64,000 bases of DNA, from NCBI GenBank assembly GCA_947179155.2, contig OX359267.1:39428998-39492997 (forward strand). Direction: 5' to 3'. A program made the position numbers and the translations under genes. The stretch is from Hedera helix (Eukaryota > Streptophyta > Magnoliopsida > Apiales > Araliaceae). The notes below the pieces were generated by a model. The model saw only the letters and a program-made list of their open reading frames with translations, was not told where the DNA came from and made no database searches. The stretch's first letter is position 1; each line of letters opens with the position of its first letter. Positions 27,650-39,735 of this stretch are shown piece after piece.

Positions 27650-28876
27650 CTTTGGTCATAAATCTGCAGAGAGGGGAGGAAATATTTTGTTTGTTTGTCT
27701 GTAAATGGAGACTGCTTCAATTCTGCTGGCCAGTGGCGTTCCCTTGACAAATTTAAGTTAGGTCAGCAACTGCTCAACTGAGGCTGCCGGTTCAGATTAT
27801 GTTTAGTGTTTATTTCTTAACCATGATTGGGATTACAAGAAACATTGCTGTTTAGTAACTTCAGTTTTTAGATAGTCGAAAATATTTCTGAAAATTGGTA
27901 CGAGTTTCTTCACGATAATTCTTTTGCTTTTCTATTATTAGCATTAACATGTAGTAGAGTTCTGGGTATCCAAGTCTTGGGTGCCTTCATAATTAATTTA
28001 ATACTGTAAGTTAATTATTTTTAACTCTTCCCGTCTCTCAAAAATTGGTTTATTGTGAATTTTAAAGTCAAATTAATTAATTTTAAAATTAAAATTGATC
28101 TATTTTTTAAAATATAGATAAAGAGATTATAACCATAAAAAATTACGTTTAATTTGTTATATTCAATTTTTGGAAGCTCAAAAATATATTTAAAAAAACG
28201 TAATTATCAATTTGGTCAATTTGATAAAAAATAAATAAAAATTAAGCCAATTTTTTTGCAAGACAAATGGGATCTTTTATTTATTTTAATTATCTCCCTT
28301 CTTAGCTTTTTGGCAGGAAAAAACAGCTTACTTGCACCTGTTCCATTAATTTGTCCCTTACAAGCTTTCTTTTTATTTTATGTTGCCATGTATGGGAAAA
28401 AAAAAGACGCATAAAACCGTCCAAAAAAGACTACTACATATCAATCCAGCCAAAAAATGAGAATGACCATATAATATAAATCTTTATTTATTTTTAAATA
28501 ATTTAAAATCAACGACACAAAATTAATTAAAAACAAACTTATTATATTCTTTTATATTTTTTTGGGAACACTATTTTTACATGACCTTCTCATATGAAAG
28601 TAGGACCTACTTTATGTTCATGTGAAAAAAAAATATTTTAAAATATCAAAAACACATGTAAAAATATCAATTTTTTATTTTTTATGCTCTTTATATATAT
28701 ATATATATAGGATAAATATATACATCTTTAAAACACTCCTATGACTTACATAAACAACTATAGTTTACACGAAACAAAAAAAAAAAATCAAAACAAAAAA
28801 AAATTAATTTAATCCGGTACAACTATATATGCACTCTTTTGTATAAAATACAATCGTTTAGATAAATTATAATGAT
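27650..28876. other. ICE1 3' region and intergenic DNA
   Basis: Probable 3' untranslated region of ICE1, a Stowaway-like MITE (28024-28274), a ~57-bp hairpin (28574-28630) related in reverse orientation to 2913-2974, and AT-rich DNA. Confidence 0.45.
28024..28274. mobile_element. Stowaway-like MITE
   Basis: CTCTTCCCGTCTCTCAAAAA on the left and GCAAGACAAATGGGAT on the right are imperfect inverted ends. The inside (TTTTAAAGTCAAATTAATTA) matches the element at 3956-4209. Confidence 0.6.
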
Positions 28877-28913
28877 GTGTGTGTGTGTGTGTGTATATAT
28901 GTATATATATTTA

Positions 28914-28948
<35 letters not shown>
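28877..28948. repeat. Compound (TG)n(TA)n(TG)n(AG)n microsatellite
   Basis: Two TG tracts around a TATATG core, then a GA tract, upstream of the aspartate kinase gene. Confidence 0.9.
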
Positions 28949-28964
28949 ATTTTTTTTTTGGACC

Positions 28965-29135
28965 GGTCTAATTTTATTTTATTTTATTTTTTAATTTTCT
29001 TAAATTTTTTTATTTTCAAAATTTTTATAATATTTATTTTAATATAAATATTTATAAATTTTAATAATTTAAGTATAATTTAAATGTATCTAAATAATGA
29101 AGGTCGTAAAAAAAAAAAACAAATTGCACCGGCCT
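28965..29135. mobile_element. Half copy of the GACCGGT foldback MITE
   Basis: It starts TGGACCGGTCTAATTTTATT and contains ATAATATTTATTTTAAT and AATTTAAGTATAATTTAAAT, as in the copies at 2097 and 11545, then ends near GCACCGGCC. It seems to be one arm plus a remnant of the second end. Confidence 0.5.
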
Positions 29136-29149
29136 ACTTTTCCAGTCCG

Positions 29150-30465
29150 CGTAAAAGCACTCAAGACGTTTGGCCATTCAAACGCTATATTAATACATAA
29201 TAGTGGAGAAGCGCCGCCCTCTCTGGACTTCTCGCATTCCTTCAAAGCTCTTGGTTTTCTATTTCCTAGAGAGCCCTCTGAAGGAATCGAGACACAAATA
29301 AAAGGCCCTAGAACTCTTTGTTCTTTCCAGCTGCCAAGCACCTCTTTTGCTTAAAAGCTCCTAAGGTATGTAATTTTATTGGATCTGAGGCCATTTGGTT
29401 GCTTAGAAAATGCTAGAATCTAAATTTCATATCCAACAGTTTACATATTCATTACGTGATTTTCGCGCCTAATTGAACCGTTTTCTTATCAACCCCAGTC
29501 TGATTCAGCTCATTGCATTTTGTTCAGGTCGTTATTTGCCCTTTAAAATAACATTTTTGGATATACTATCGTATTATTGAGCTAATTTAATGGATGGTGC
29601 CTATCCAAAATTTAATTCTCTAATTAACAAATGCCTATTTATTGTAGCAGTTTGGTAATCTCTTGATTAGAATAACTGGATTTCTTCTTTCTTAAATTTA
29701 TAACAGATATTAGTATATATCTATGTAATATTTCCTCCTCTTTCTCTTACTTCTTCAGTTCTAATGATAGCTTTGTCTTTCTCAACTTTGATTACCTGCT
29801 CTTTTATTTCATTGAGTTTAAGGCTGTAAATTTCATGTTGGTTTTGGAGATGAATTTCTATTGAGGATTTAACACTATTGTCCGGTTGAGATTCTTTAAC
29901 ATTTGAACTTTGAACCCAGATAGCAATACCTAGAGCATTTTATAATTGCAAGACTACTACTTTGGCGACGATTAGTGTAAACTTTTAATGTACCTTTATG
30001 TGTGATGTTACTATTCAAAATTATAAATTTCGGTTTGCCCGGTATGGAACTGGCCACCAGTAAGCTCATTTTCTGTTAAGTTTCCTTAGTGTTCCAAGTT
30101 TCAGAACATGATTTTTGTAGTAAATAACAAAATTGCGTGTTTTTGTTTAGTTTGGCTCTGATGCATCACCAGGTCCATATGAGTTGTGATGAATAATTTC
30201 TTTGCATACTTTCAGAAATTTTCCAGTATATTTGTTTTTAGTTAAATTAAAATCGTATGATGGAATCTGCAGGTCACGTGTTTACATGCATTTTCTATAT
30301 TGAGAGCTACTCAGCTGGACAGTCTTACAAAATTTCGCTTGGTAGGGAGGCATTTGGCTCTGTCTGCTGCCGGGAATCACTAGCTTACATAATTTGTCGA
30401 ATTTTCTTATTAGCATCTTGACAGATCCATTAGACCCTTAACATATTTCACTTACTTGATTTGAC
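29150..30465 (+). promoter_or_regulatory. Probable 5' leader of the aspartate kinase gene, with leader intron
   Basis: An untranslated exon appears to end at 29365 (CCTAAG before GTATGTAA), and TCTGCAG ending at 30272 is a likely acceptor, giving a ~0.9 kb leader intron. The second leader segment carries a G-box core CACGTG and a five-residue upstream reading frame at 30286-30303. This is inferred from splice consensus only. Confidence 0.5.
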
Positions 30466-33400
30466 ATGATGACTGCAATGCATTTATGTGGAGTTAAAAC
30501 TCCGTCCTCTGCTTTCTCAAGGGGAGCTTTGCATTGCCAACCTCTGTGGCCAAAGCATCACCTTGATTTTGTAGCATCTGTGGCTCCCATTAGTGGTTTG
30601 TGTACAACATCGGAAAGTTCATATAGGAGAAGAGTTCTGAGGATCAGCTGTAATGGAGGAAATATAGATGTTCTTCAGAGGAGTGAGACAAAGAGTCAAG
30701 ATTCTGATGAAGTAGCTAATGAATTGACATGTGTGATGAAATTTGGTGGATCATCAGTAGCATCTGCTGAGAGGATGAGGGAAGTAGCTGAACTTATTCT
30801 TAGCTTCCCCGAAGAGAGACCTGTAATTGTTCTTTCTGCAATGGGGAAGACAACTAACAAACTTTTACTGGTATTACTGTGCTCATATTTTCTGTTTATT
30901 TTATTATTATTAGGTTATTTTCTTATTTCTAAGATTTATTTTAAGAAGTTTCAAGCTAATTTGTTGGTTTGTGTCTTAGGCTGGGGAAAAGGCTGTCAGT
31001 TGTGGTGTTTCTAATGTCTCTGATATTGATGAGTTGACTATTCTTAAAGAGTTACATTTGAGGTAAAAGTATTCTCCTCGTACTTAAATCTTTATTTTAA
31101 TCAATAAAAATTTGACATGCAGTTTAATATGTTAGACCTATTCTGAGTGAGATATTTCTATTGATCAGGACCGTGGTTGAGCTTGGAATAGAAAGGTCCA
31201 TCATTTTATGTGAGTTTCTATATCACCATGCTTTTAAGTTATTGTTATATGTTGAAAATAATATGAATTTCTTTGTTGAATTTATGTCTCAACAGCCTTG
31301 TTGAACAGTTCTTCCTATTTCTTGTAAACTTTTTGCAGCACACTTAGAGGAATTGGAACAACTTCTGAATGGGATTGCGATGATGAAAGAGATGACGCCA
31401 CGCACAAGAGACTTTTTAGTATCTTTTGGGGAGTGCATGTCCACAAGAATATTTGCTGCATATTTAAATAAAATTGGTGTCAAAGCCCGCCAAGTATGTT
31501 GTCTCTGATTGTTTAATTAAAAAATGGCAATTGTATATCATTTTTTTATATTTTATTTTATTTAATGCTAGCTAAATAACTTTAGCAATTAGAAGAAGTT
31601 GTCCTGGCTTACTATTTTGGGAGTATATAATAGGCTATTAAGTGAGTATGCATATTGAAGTAATAACTTTAGATCTTGAAGTCCCATCCTTTCCGTGACT
31701 GCCGTCAGTTTCCAGAAGGATAAAAGAAATTATTTTTTCTGGACAATTACAAAACAATGGAGGCCTCCCCTACAACTCTGTACAATCTTTTGTAAAGAAA
31801 CCCTAACCTAGCTAAGTTAGAATTACATTTCAGATTGTAAGCCTACTTCAAATGCTTAGAAATTTAAAGTCTTCAAATTATGAGTAATTAGAGAAATATA
31901 GACTACAAAAAATTCGAATAGCATATCATCATTTGTAGTTTCAGGTATTATTAATTGCAGTTAGCTTTCTGCTGCATACCTGTAATCTCTCCAGAGTGGG
32001 TCCTTTGATAAAATTATTCTCTGTGCAGTTGATCCACATGGTTTTTATGGTTGCAATTCTACTTATTGATTCTTTTGCTTGTGCTTTAACATTCAGTGTC
32101 TAATATCTTTTGGTTCTCTGTATTTCCCTCCATTCAGTATCCACTTCTAGAGTCTGTTACATTCAGCACAGTTCTGTCCAATCTCTTCAACATGAAAAAG
32201 ATATAGTTCGTAGCCTTGATGAATAACCATGTTATGTATATTTCAGACTTTAGTGATGAAACAAAATTCTGACATATAGAGATTCATTTTTGGAGTTATT
32301 GTATGAAAACCTTGGAGACACTGAAGAAATCTTAACTAGCTCACTTCCGCATCAAGAATGTATAAATTACAAACATCATTAATGTTTATGTAGTTGACAT
32401 TGAGATATTCAACCATTTTTTGTAATTCACTAATACTGATTCACATCCATTGTAACCTGATCGTCAAATATCTCTTATGGTTATCTTTCTTACACTACTT
32501 CTGAAGATGGCTAATTGAAATGGCGTGCATGATTTGCAGTATGACGCATTTGATATAGGTTTTATAACAACAGATGATTTCACAAATGCGGATATCTTGG
32601 AAGCTGCTTATCCAGCTGTTGCAAAGAGATTACATGGTGATTGGATTATTGATCCTGCAATTCCTATTGTCACTGGATTTCTTGGAAAGGTCTTTTACTT
32701 CTGGTATCCTCACTTGTATATGAGCTCCTTTGAGGTTTCATATATTAACACTAAATACTTGGATATTTTGACTTTAGGGTTGGAAGTCCTGTGCAGTGAC
32801 TACATTAGGTAGAGGAGGTAGTGATTTGACAGCTACAACCATCGGTAAAGCATTGGGGTTGCGAGAAATCCAGGTTAGTGCAGACGCTGATTTCATAAAG
32901 TCATTTTTTGTAGCTAGGTGTATACATGCATTGAACCTGCTTATGCACCCTTGACAGGTTTGGAAAGACGTTGATGGTGTTTTGACTTGTGATCCTAATA
33001 TATATCAACGTGCAGAACCGGTGCCATATCTAACTTTTGATGAGGCAGCTGAACTTGCTTATTTTGGTGCTCAGGTATCATACAAGTTCATTCTTTTGAA
33101 CTTGGCATGTTTAAACTCAGTCATTCTTGCATGGGTGATGTGCTGTCAGTCTATTTATAGAATTGTTGGTAATATAAAAGAGGTCAGTGGGGAAGGAGGT
33201 CTTGCTGAGGATAGTTCTCGTAAAATTGGCTTGTAGTTTAATTCTTATAATTAAAATTTGCTACATATATTCTGTTTTGTAGTATGGCCAACTTTATACT
33301 CATTTCTACATCCCCTTTCAAAATTAATGTTCCAAGTTTATTAATATTCAAGTAATTTGTGATCTTGGCCTTTGATTATATTTATGTTGGATAATTTCTC

Positions 33401-36400
33401 AAAAGCTTTGACTTTTAATATTGGACTCTCACTTTTGGTCGCAAAGAGTACATATTATTTTAAATTGAAGTTAATTTTTTGACCTGACTCAGTGCCCGGC
33501 CAAAGGGAAGAAGATTTATTTATTTTCCGGAAACTATTTATTGTAAATTTCTGAGCTGTAATAAGGATTGGATAATTCCACTAAAGCATTAGAATTCACT
33601 CCTTTCAAAATCATTATCTGATGTTCGCTTTGGTGCTCTGTGATTTCACCTGTTTATAATAAAAGTAATTGTCCGCATTCAATCAGCTTGAAATTGTGCA
33701 ATTTATTGTTTCTTTGTTGTAAGGCGGATTAATAAACAGAAAGGTTTTTAGCAACGTATTCGCTGAATATATCTTCCCCCCCCCCCCAAAACAATTTCTT
33801 GTTGTCACAGGTCCTGCATCCCCAGTCTATGAGGCCTGCTAGAGAGGGTGATATTCCTGTTAGGGTGAAGAATTCTTACAACCCCAATGCTCCAGGTACC
33901 CTCATCACTAGAGAAAGGGACATGAGAAAGGTATGTATCAGGATACAGTTCACATTAGAAAATATTTTTAACGTAAAATTCTGAAACACATGTTCTTGTC
34001 TTGTCCATTTCCAGGCAGTACTAACTAGCATTGTTCTGAAACGGAATGTGACAATGTTGGATATTGTTAGCACTCGTATGCTTGGTCAGTTTGGCTTCCT
34101 TGCTAAGGTAAACTGAAAGTGATTTCGAGTTGTTCTTTGTTCTTTTATTGTCTCATCTGATATCTTACTTTTAGTGCAACACAAGTAATAATAAAAAATT
34201 TAAGCGACCAAGATGAATATTTTTAGCACTCATGCTTGGGCAGTTCTATTCCTTGCTAATAAGGTAAACAGAAACTAATTTCTGGAGCTGTTGTTCTTTG
34301 TTCTTTTGCTGGCTCACTTATGAAATTAACCTCTCCACCGTATTCGACAGAGATCCAAACCACCAAAGTGGAAATGCTTGCAAATGTTACAATTCATACT
34401 CAGGCACTTCTTACCCTATAAAGATGGGAATCCTCATGCCTCAATAAAAGAACAAGCACAAAGTTCTTATCTAATTTTGCTACTTTCATATATTTTTATC
34501 CTCTAGGCAAACCTGTAATGGGAATTTTTGACCTGAACTTCATCCCTAATTGATATTATCTGGGCAGTCTTAATCAACCTTGTTTATATCTGACAGAAGC
34601 TACTTCTAGTAGTGTTTGGAATTAATGTTGATCCGAACCCTAATATCAAATCGAGATTTTTTCAAATAGTATATTTTGCTTTTCCCTATTGGCATGGTAA
34701 TACAATGGATTAGAGTGATAGGAGTTGATAGCATTGCTCTAGTGGCCACTTCATAAGAAGATTTGATGAAATGTCTCCATGATCGCTGTTCAGGTATTCT
34801 CAATCTTCGAAGATTTGGGCATATCTGTGGATGTTGTAGCTACTAGTGAAGTTAGTATTTCCTTGACACTGGATCCTTCAAAGCTTTGGAGCAGGGAACT
34901 GATTCAGCAGGCAAGCGTACGATATTTTTCTTCATATTACATTTAGCTAAGTAATTTACAGTTCATGTCAATGAAGCTACATTCAAGTACTCACTATTTT
35001 GTTGCAATATTTCCTAAAATCATCTTCCATGCACATTTTCAGTTTTTTGGACATCATTTTGTTAGATTGTTCAGTTGGTCAACTGGTAAGCTCTAATAAC
35101 TACATTATGTGCTTCATTGAGCAGGAACTAGATCATGTTGTTGAAGAACTCGAGAAAATTGCAGTGGTAAATCTTCTTCAGCACCGATCAATTATCTCTC
35201 TCATTGGGAATGTCCAAAGGTCCTCACTGATACTAGAGAAGGTAATAATGTTGATCTGCATCAAGTCATTATGAAGTACCCCCGGCTTATGTATCCTGTT
35301 TGAGTTTTCCCCCCTTTCCCAATTAGTAAACTGAAAACCTAGTAATATATATCTATCATGGTTCTTCCTGTATTATTGATGATTGTCTACCCTTGACATT
35401 GATGTCATCTGAAATGTGGTTTGTCAACGGGCGCCTGAATGTGGTACGCCGCGAAGGGTGCTATTTATGGACCGCATAGTTAATGTGGCGAGGTGTTTTT
35501 TATAGAAACAATATTTTCTTGTAGGAAGTTAGTGATTATGATTGAATAGCATCTTATATCAAGTTAAACTAATGATATATTCTCTTCTCATTCCACATGT
35601 TCCAAAACATAATTTGCTACCATGTCGGCATTTCATTGTAACTTTGCTTGACATATAAGAAAGTATTTGCTGTTGCCTCTTAGTCTCTGAAACCTTACTG
35701 GTGGAAATAGGATAATAATGATTGATAAATGCGTTACTACAAACTCTCCATCTCTCTTATAAAACTTGCTCTATAGAAGTATTGCTTGTTCGTTTAAACT
35801 ACAGGGTAAATCAAGAGCCATTTCTCTTTTCCTGTGACTAGTGAAATTTATCCGGTATGCTACCACGGTGTACTTTTATGTTTTACTTCTGGATGGCCTT
35901 CAATGATCCAAGTATTATATGTTTCTCTGTAAATACACTCAGAAATCCTGTGTAGTTATGAAGTCATCAGCATTTCAGTGACAAATTTTGTGGCAACAAA
36001 AGCCGTGCAATACATAATGCTGGATCAAGCTAGCTTCCCCTTATTTATAATTTCTACTTATAGTATTAATTCTTGTTACTTTGTGCACTTTATAACAGGC
36101 ATTTCATGTCCTTCATACCAATGGAGTGAATGTTCAGATGATCTCTCAAGGTGCATCTAAGGTAATACAAACAAGCATTAAATGATTTATTTTTTTTCAA
36201 AATATGTATATGCACCTACAAGCTCCTCCCACTTGTACTCACAAATACATTTAACAGTTGCACTGTATGTCAGCTGCTTATGCTGACACCATTGTTCTTT
36301 TAATGTCAATTAGGTGAATATCTCCTTGATCGTAAACGATAGTGAATCAGAACAATGCGTCAGGGCTCTCCACTCCACCTTCTTCGAGAGGGATTTGACG

Positions 36401-36451
36401 GAACTAGTAGACAAATTAGGATCTGAAAATGGTTCGGTAAATGGTTGTTGA
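30466..36451 (+). CDS. AK: Aspartate kinase, monofunctional, plastid
   Basis: Thirteen coding exons: 30466-30870, 30980-31062, 31169-31209, 31339-31493, 32540-32689, 32778-32873, 32958-33074, 33811-33930, 34015-34107, 34794-34910, 35125-35241, 36099-36161 and 36314-36451. They join to 564 residues. The first ~85 residues are a likely chloroplast transit peptide. The kinase domain begins with MKFGGSSV (91-98) and includes LVSFGECMSTR, FITTDDF and GRGGSD (289-294). Two C-terminal ACT regions follow (VFSIFEDLGISVDVVATSEV and VNLLQHRSIISLIGN). There is no homoserine dehydrogenase part, so this is the monofunctional, lysine-inhibited class that catalyses the first step of Lys, Thr, Met and Ile synthesis (EC 2.7.2.4). 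Intron 10 is GC-AG. A decayed copy of exon 9 sits in intron 9. Confidence 0.95.
34210..34320 (+). repeat. Decayed partial duplicate of aspartate kinase exon 9
   Basis: GAATATTTTTAGCACTCATG, CTTGGGCAG, ATTCCTTGCTAATAAGGTAA and GTTGTTCTTTGTTCTTTTGC repeat, with changes, the end of exon 9 and the start of intron 9 (34060-34160). It lies about 100 bases further on and keeps a GGTAAAC donor-like site. Confidence 0.8.
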
Positions 36452-37562
36452 TTTTCACTTTGGCAAATGGTGGTTGATTTTCATTTTAGCGAGGTGTCTC
36501 CATTCGTGGAGATGGAATGCGGGCGTAGACAAATTCAACTGGTTCCTTCTAAACTGTAGTTGCTTCTTTACTGATATTAATGTAGTATGTATGGCAGCCT
36601 TCTTTGATCTAGGGAAAGTGTAATATAAATATTCATTTTTGGATGCGGGTTTCACAATATCAAATTTGCTAGATTTTTAGCTTTGAGTATGATAATAAGT
36701 GCTATTGTGCAAGTAATATTTTTCTGATGTGTTATCAATGGTTAATCACCTCATATTGGGACAAATGATTTGGTAGACAGACAGACCAATCTAATCAAAT
36801 AAAATTAAAATCAAAATCCATCTCGTGGAGGAAGAAATGTACTTAGCAATAACACATTAACACTCTTACTTGGTGTCCTTTTGGGTGGACAATTTTTTAG
36901 TGAAACTAAAATTGATTATTTTTATATTTGAATTTTAATATTATATCTTTATAAAATTGTTTCTTAGATACTATTTCTCCTCTGTATTAAGATTACTTTT
37001 CTTGGCGACCGAAAGATTTGAATTATTACAATAATTTTAGCTCATTCCCTTTAGCTGTCCTTGTCAATTTATTTTAATTTTAGCAGTTAAAATTTTTATA
37101 TTTTTATAAGAAAAATTGATATTTGACTCTCTTTACATAAATAAAAGGTGAAATCTAATTTCATGTGAGTGAAATTTTATAAAAATATTAATTTTTTGAT
37201 TATAAATTATTTAAATAGTAATTATTATATGAATTTTTTCCCAAAAAATAAATAAATTGACATCAATTTTAAATTTAAAACTTTTAGTAATATTGGTTTA
37301 ACATAAATAAATAAATAAAAATTAACATTATTTTGATTCTCTTCTTTTTCGACAAAAAGAGGTAGTCACATTGTTTTAATATATATAAATAAAAACCTAA
37401 CATCTTTTATCAATGTTTTAAAAATTGGAAAACTTTTTTACACAATAAAATTTAATAAATACATTCCATAAATATGAGGAAATCTGTTTATTAATTTGAA
37501 AGCATATATATATATATATTTCCTCTTCTTCATCAACGCTCAAGAGTAGGTAACCTAAAACA
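36452..37562. other. Intergenic between AK and CGR1-like genes
   Basis: AK 3' region, then AT-rich DNA. A possible degenerate Stowaway-like element starts near 36969 (TACTATTTCTCCTCTGTA) and ends near GAGGTAG at 37360. A short (TA)n run precedes the next gene. Confidence 0.35.
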
Positions 37563-37571
37563 TTAGGGTTT
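37563..37571. promoter_or_regulatory. Telo-box (TTAGGGTTT) upstream of the CGR1-like gene
   Basis: TTAGGGTTT lies 19 bases before the start codon. Telo-boxes are common in promoters of plant ribosomal protein and ribosome biogenesis genes, which fits the product. Confidence 0.6.
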
Positions 37572-37589
37572 TACCAAACAGTTAGCGAT

Positions 37590-38180
37590 ATGGCGTGCAC
37601 GGTTGATTTAAGGTGCCTAGATGAAGGCTTTGGCGGCAAAACCTACAAGCGGAAGAGATCTGAACAGCAACAACAACGGCTCGATCAGTTAATCTTATCG
37701 CAAGAACAAGAAAACAACGATGCCTCTATGGAGATCGATCTCAACGAGCCTCAACCTCCGTCGAAGAGGCAAGCCGTTCCTTCTTCCGATGACCCTAACA
37801 AGCCCGTGTTCGGAAAACCCACCTACGACGGCGTTATCGCCGGAAGAGTCTCGGGTCGGAAGTGGAAGCAGCCGAGGACCCACCGGTCTTCGGCGGCGAA
37901 GGTGAGCCTGAAGGGATCGACGTTCGAGCAGAGGGCGAAGCAGAAGGAGATTAAGAAGGCGTATAAGGAGAGGATGACGGAGCTGAAGGAGGAGATACGG
38001 CAGAACAAGGTGGAGAAAAGGAAGAAGAGGGAGGAGAGAGAGAAGAGGAAGCAAGAGAATATTCTCAAGTCTGGTACTAAACTTCAAATTATCACTAATC
38101 CCAAGACCCTTAAGAAGATTCAGAAGTCTAAGCAGAGGAAGCAGCTCAAATTTGTGCCTGATAATCTCCTCAAGAAATGA
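37590..38180 (+). CDS. Cgr1-family ribosome biogenesis protein
   Basis: A single exon encodes 196 residues. The C-terminal half is the Cgr1 domain: GRVSGRKWKQPR, SLKGSTFEQRAKQKEIKKAY, then a very basic, probably coiled-coil stretch of K, R and E, ending TLKKIQKSKQRKQLKFVPD. The N-terminal half is acidic and poly-Gln and contains an EIDLNEPQPP stretch. Yeast Cgr1 is a nucleolar protein needed for 60S subunit maturation and pre-rRNA processing; the same role is inferred. GC content is clearly higher than in the surroundings, as expected of a real exon. The intronless state and telo-box fit a housekeeping gene. Confidence 0.9.
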   Translation: MACTVDLRCLDEGFGGKTYKRKRSEQQQQRLDQLILSQEQENNDASMEIDLNEPQPPSKRQAVPSSDDPNKPVFGKPTYDGVIAGRVSGRKWKQPRTHRSSAAKVSLKGSTFEQRAKQKEIKKAYKERMTELKEEIRQNKVEKRKKREEREKRKQENILKSGTKLQIITNPKTLKKIQKSKQRKQLKFVPDNLLKK

Positions 38181-38736
38181 AATTAAATTTCTCTGTTATG
38201 TATCCAATTTAAGATATTGGAGCTTATGGGCCATTGGGTTTCTGCACAATTTTGCTGCTTTGTTTTAACTTTCTAGCTTTTGAGTTCAATGCTTGTTATA
38301 TGTGTTGGATTGTGAAAGTTTCTTGTTTTCTGTTGTTGAATTGTTAGTGATGAGTAATAGCTGCTGCCAAATGTGTAAGTGGATGAAATTAATACACAAA
38401 TTCTTATCATTTACTTAATAGTTTATTTGAATTCTTCTGTGTTTGGCAAATTGGCAATTTGATATCAAAAGATCAAACTTTTGTAATGTGTGTGCATGAG
38501 GTGCTTATCAAAATATATGTTTGAATGAGGACTGAATATCATCTCTAGTTACTAATTATAAGCATTCACAGAGGAACTTCGATCAAGAAGTTATATGCCA
38601 ATAAATGGGATAAATACAGCAGTAATAACATCACGTTCAACAAATAGAAGTAGCAAAGGAAGAATGAACATAACGCAAAGTACTTGGATGGAGCTTTGTG
38701 GTTTAGTAAACAAATTATTTTTCTTTGTCTTTTAAG
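38181..38736. other. 3' region of the CGR1-like gene and intergenic DNA
   Basis: Probable 3' untranslated region; the two neighbouring loci are tail to tail. Nothing else was recognised. Confidence 0.4.
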
Positions 38737-39735
38737 TCACCAATAATCTTCACGGGAACAAAACCCATCTCTAAAATGGTGGAACCTGCTTGAATCCCTA
38801 ACAGTAATGTCCCTTGCAACAATTTTTGATATTACCTGGATTGCAGCATGGCAGTCTGTGCAAGCTCGTAAGTTCTTCATCACCAGTATTGGTGATCCTG
38901 CTGGTGTATTGATCAGTGAAAAGGCAATCGTTAATCGGTCACTATGATATTTAAGAGATTCTATTTTGATTTCCTCATCCACATTGTGAAGGGCACAACT
39001 TGTATCGGGTTTGTATCCTTCCTCCTCCATCTTCTTCCCCAACGTGTCAATCTTTCTCCTGATGTCCTCGCTTTGTGTACGAGTCCTATCATTGGCAGCA
39101 AATACATGTCAATCTTTCTCCTGATGTCCTCGCTTTGTGGACGAGTCCTATCATTGGCAGCGAATACATGAATCTTATGCTTAATTTCAACCCAACTATA
39201 TGCAAGCACCTTCTTAACTCCTCGATCCCTCATTGCCTTCTTCACTTTCCCAACATCGTGCCATTGGCCTGCTGCATAGATGTTAGACATGTTGACATAA
39301 GCAGCAGCGTCTCTGAGCACGTCCATGTTGAAAAGTTGGTCTGCTGCCTTCTTAGCAAGGTCTTGTTTCTTACGAATCCTACAAGAGTTCAGAACCGATG
39401 ACCGCAGTATCTCATCCGGCTCAAATGGCATCCGACTTATTAGCTTCTCTGCTTCATTAAATCGCCCCTTTCTACACAACACACCAACCATAGATGCATA
39501 GTGCTCTCTCCTTGGAACAAGATTGTAGGTCTGAGTCATAGAATTGAAGTACCACATTGCTTCTTGGACAAGCCCCCGGTGGCTGCAAGCAGTTAGAATG
39601 CAGTGGAAGCTTACTTAATCTGGTTGAAGACCTGACAACCATTTCCTTGAATGATCTAATAGTGGCCTCACCGTCCCTTACTTTTGTTATTGCATGTACT
39701 GGATGATTTGGTAATGGAATTCCAATGAATCTCAT
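38737..39735 (-). pseudogene. PPR protein pseudogene, E/DYW C-terminal part
   Basis: The minus strand encodes the end of a PLS-class PPR protein: SFHCILTACSHRGLVQEAMW, the last PPR and E motifs (REHYASMVGVLCRKGRFNEA, SVLNSCRIRK, AYVNMSNIYAAGQWHDV, SWVEIKHKIHVFAANDRT) and a full DYW domain ending HHFRDGFCSREDYW. Such proteins edit C to U in organellar RNA. This copy is broken: a one-base shift and an in-frame stop near 39605-39625, then a 62-bp tandem duplication at about 39045-39168 that throws the DYW part into another frame. The upstream PPR repeats are missing or unrecognisable. No introns are seen. It is a dead 3' fragment on present evidence. Confidence 0.88.

Noticed and set aside
37695..38087. 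130-codon leucine-rich antisense frame in the CGR1-like gene
   Set aside because: A mirror of the Lys/Arg/Glu-rich coding strand; no independent evidence.
38737..39735. A functional PPR-DYW editing factor
   Set aside because: One frameshift, an in-frame stop and a 62-bp duplication break the frame, and upstream PPR repeats are missing.
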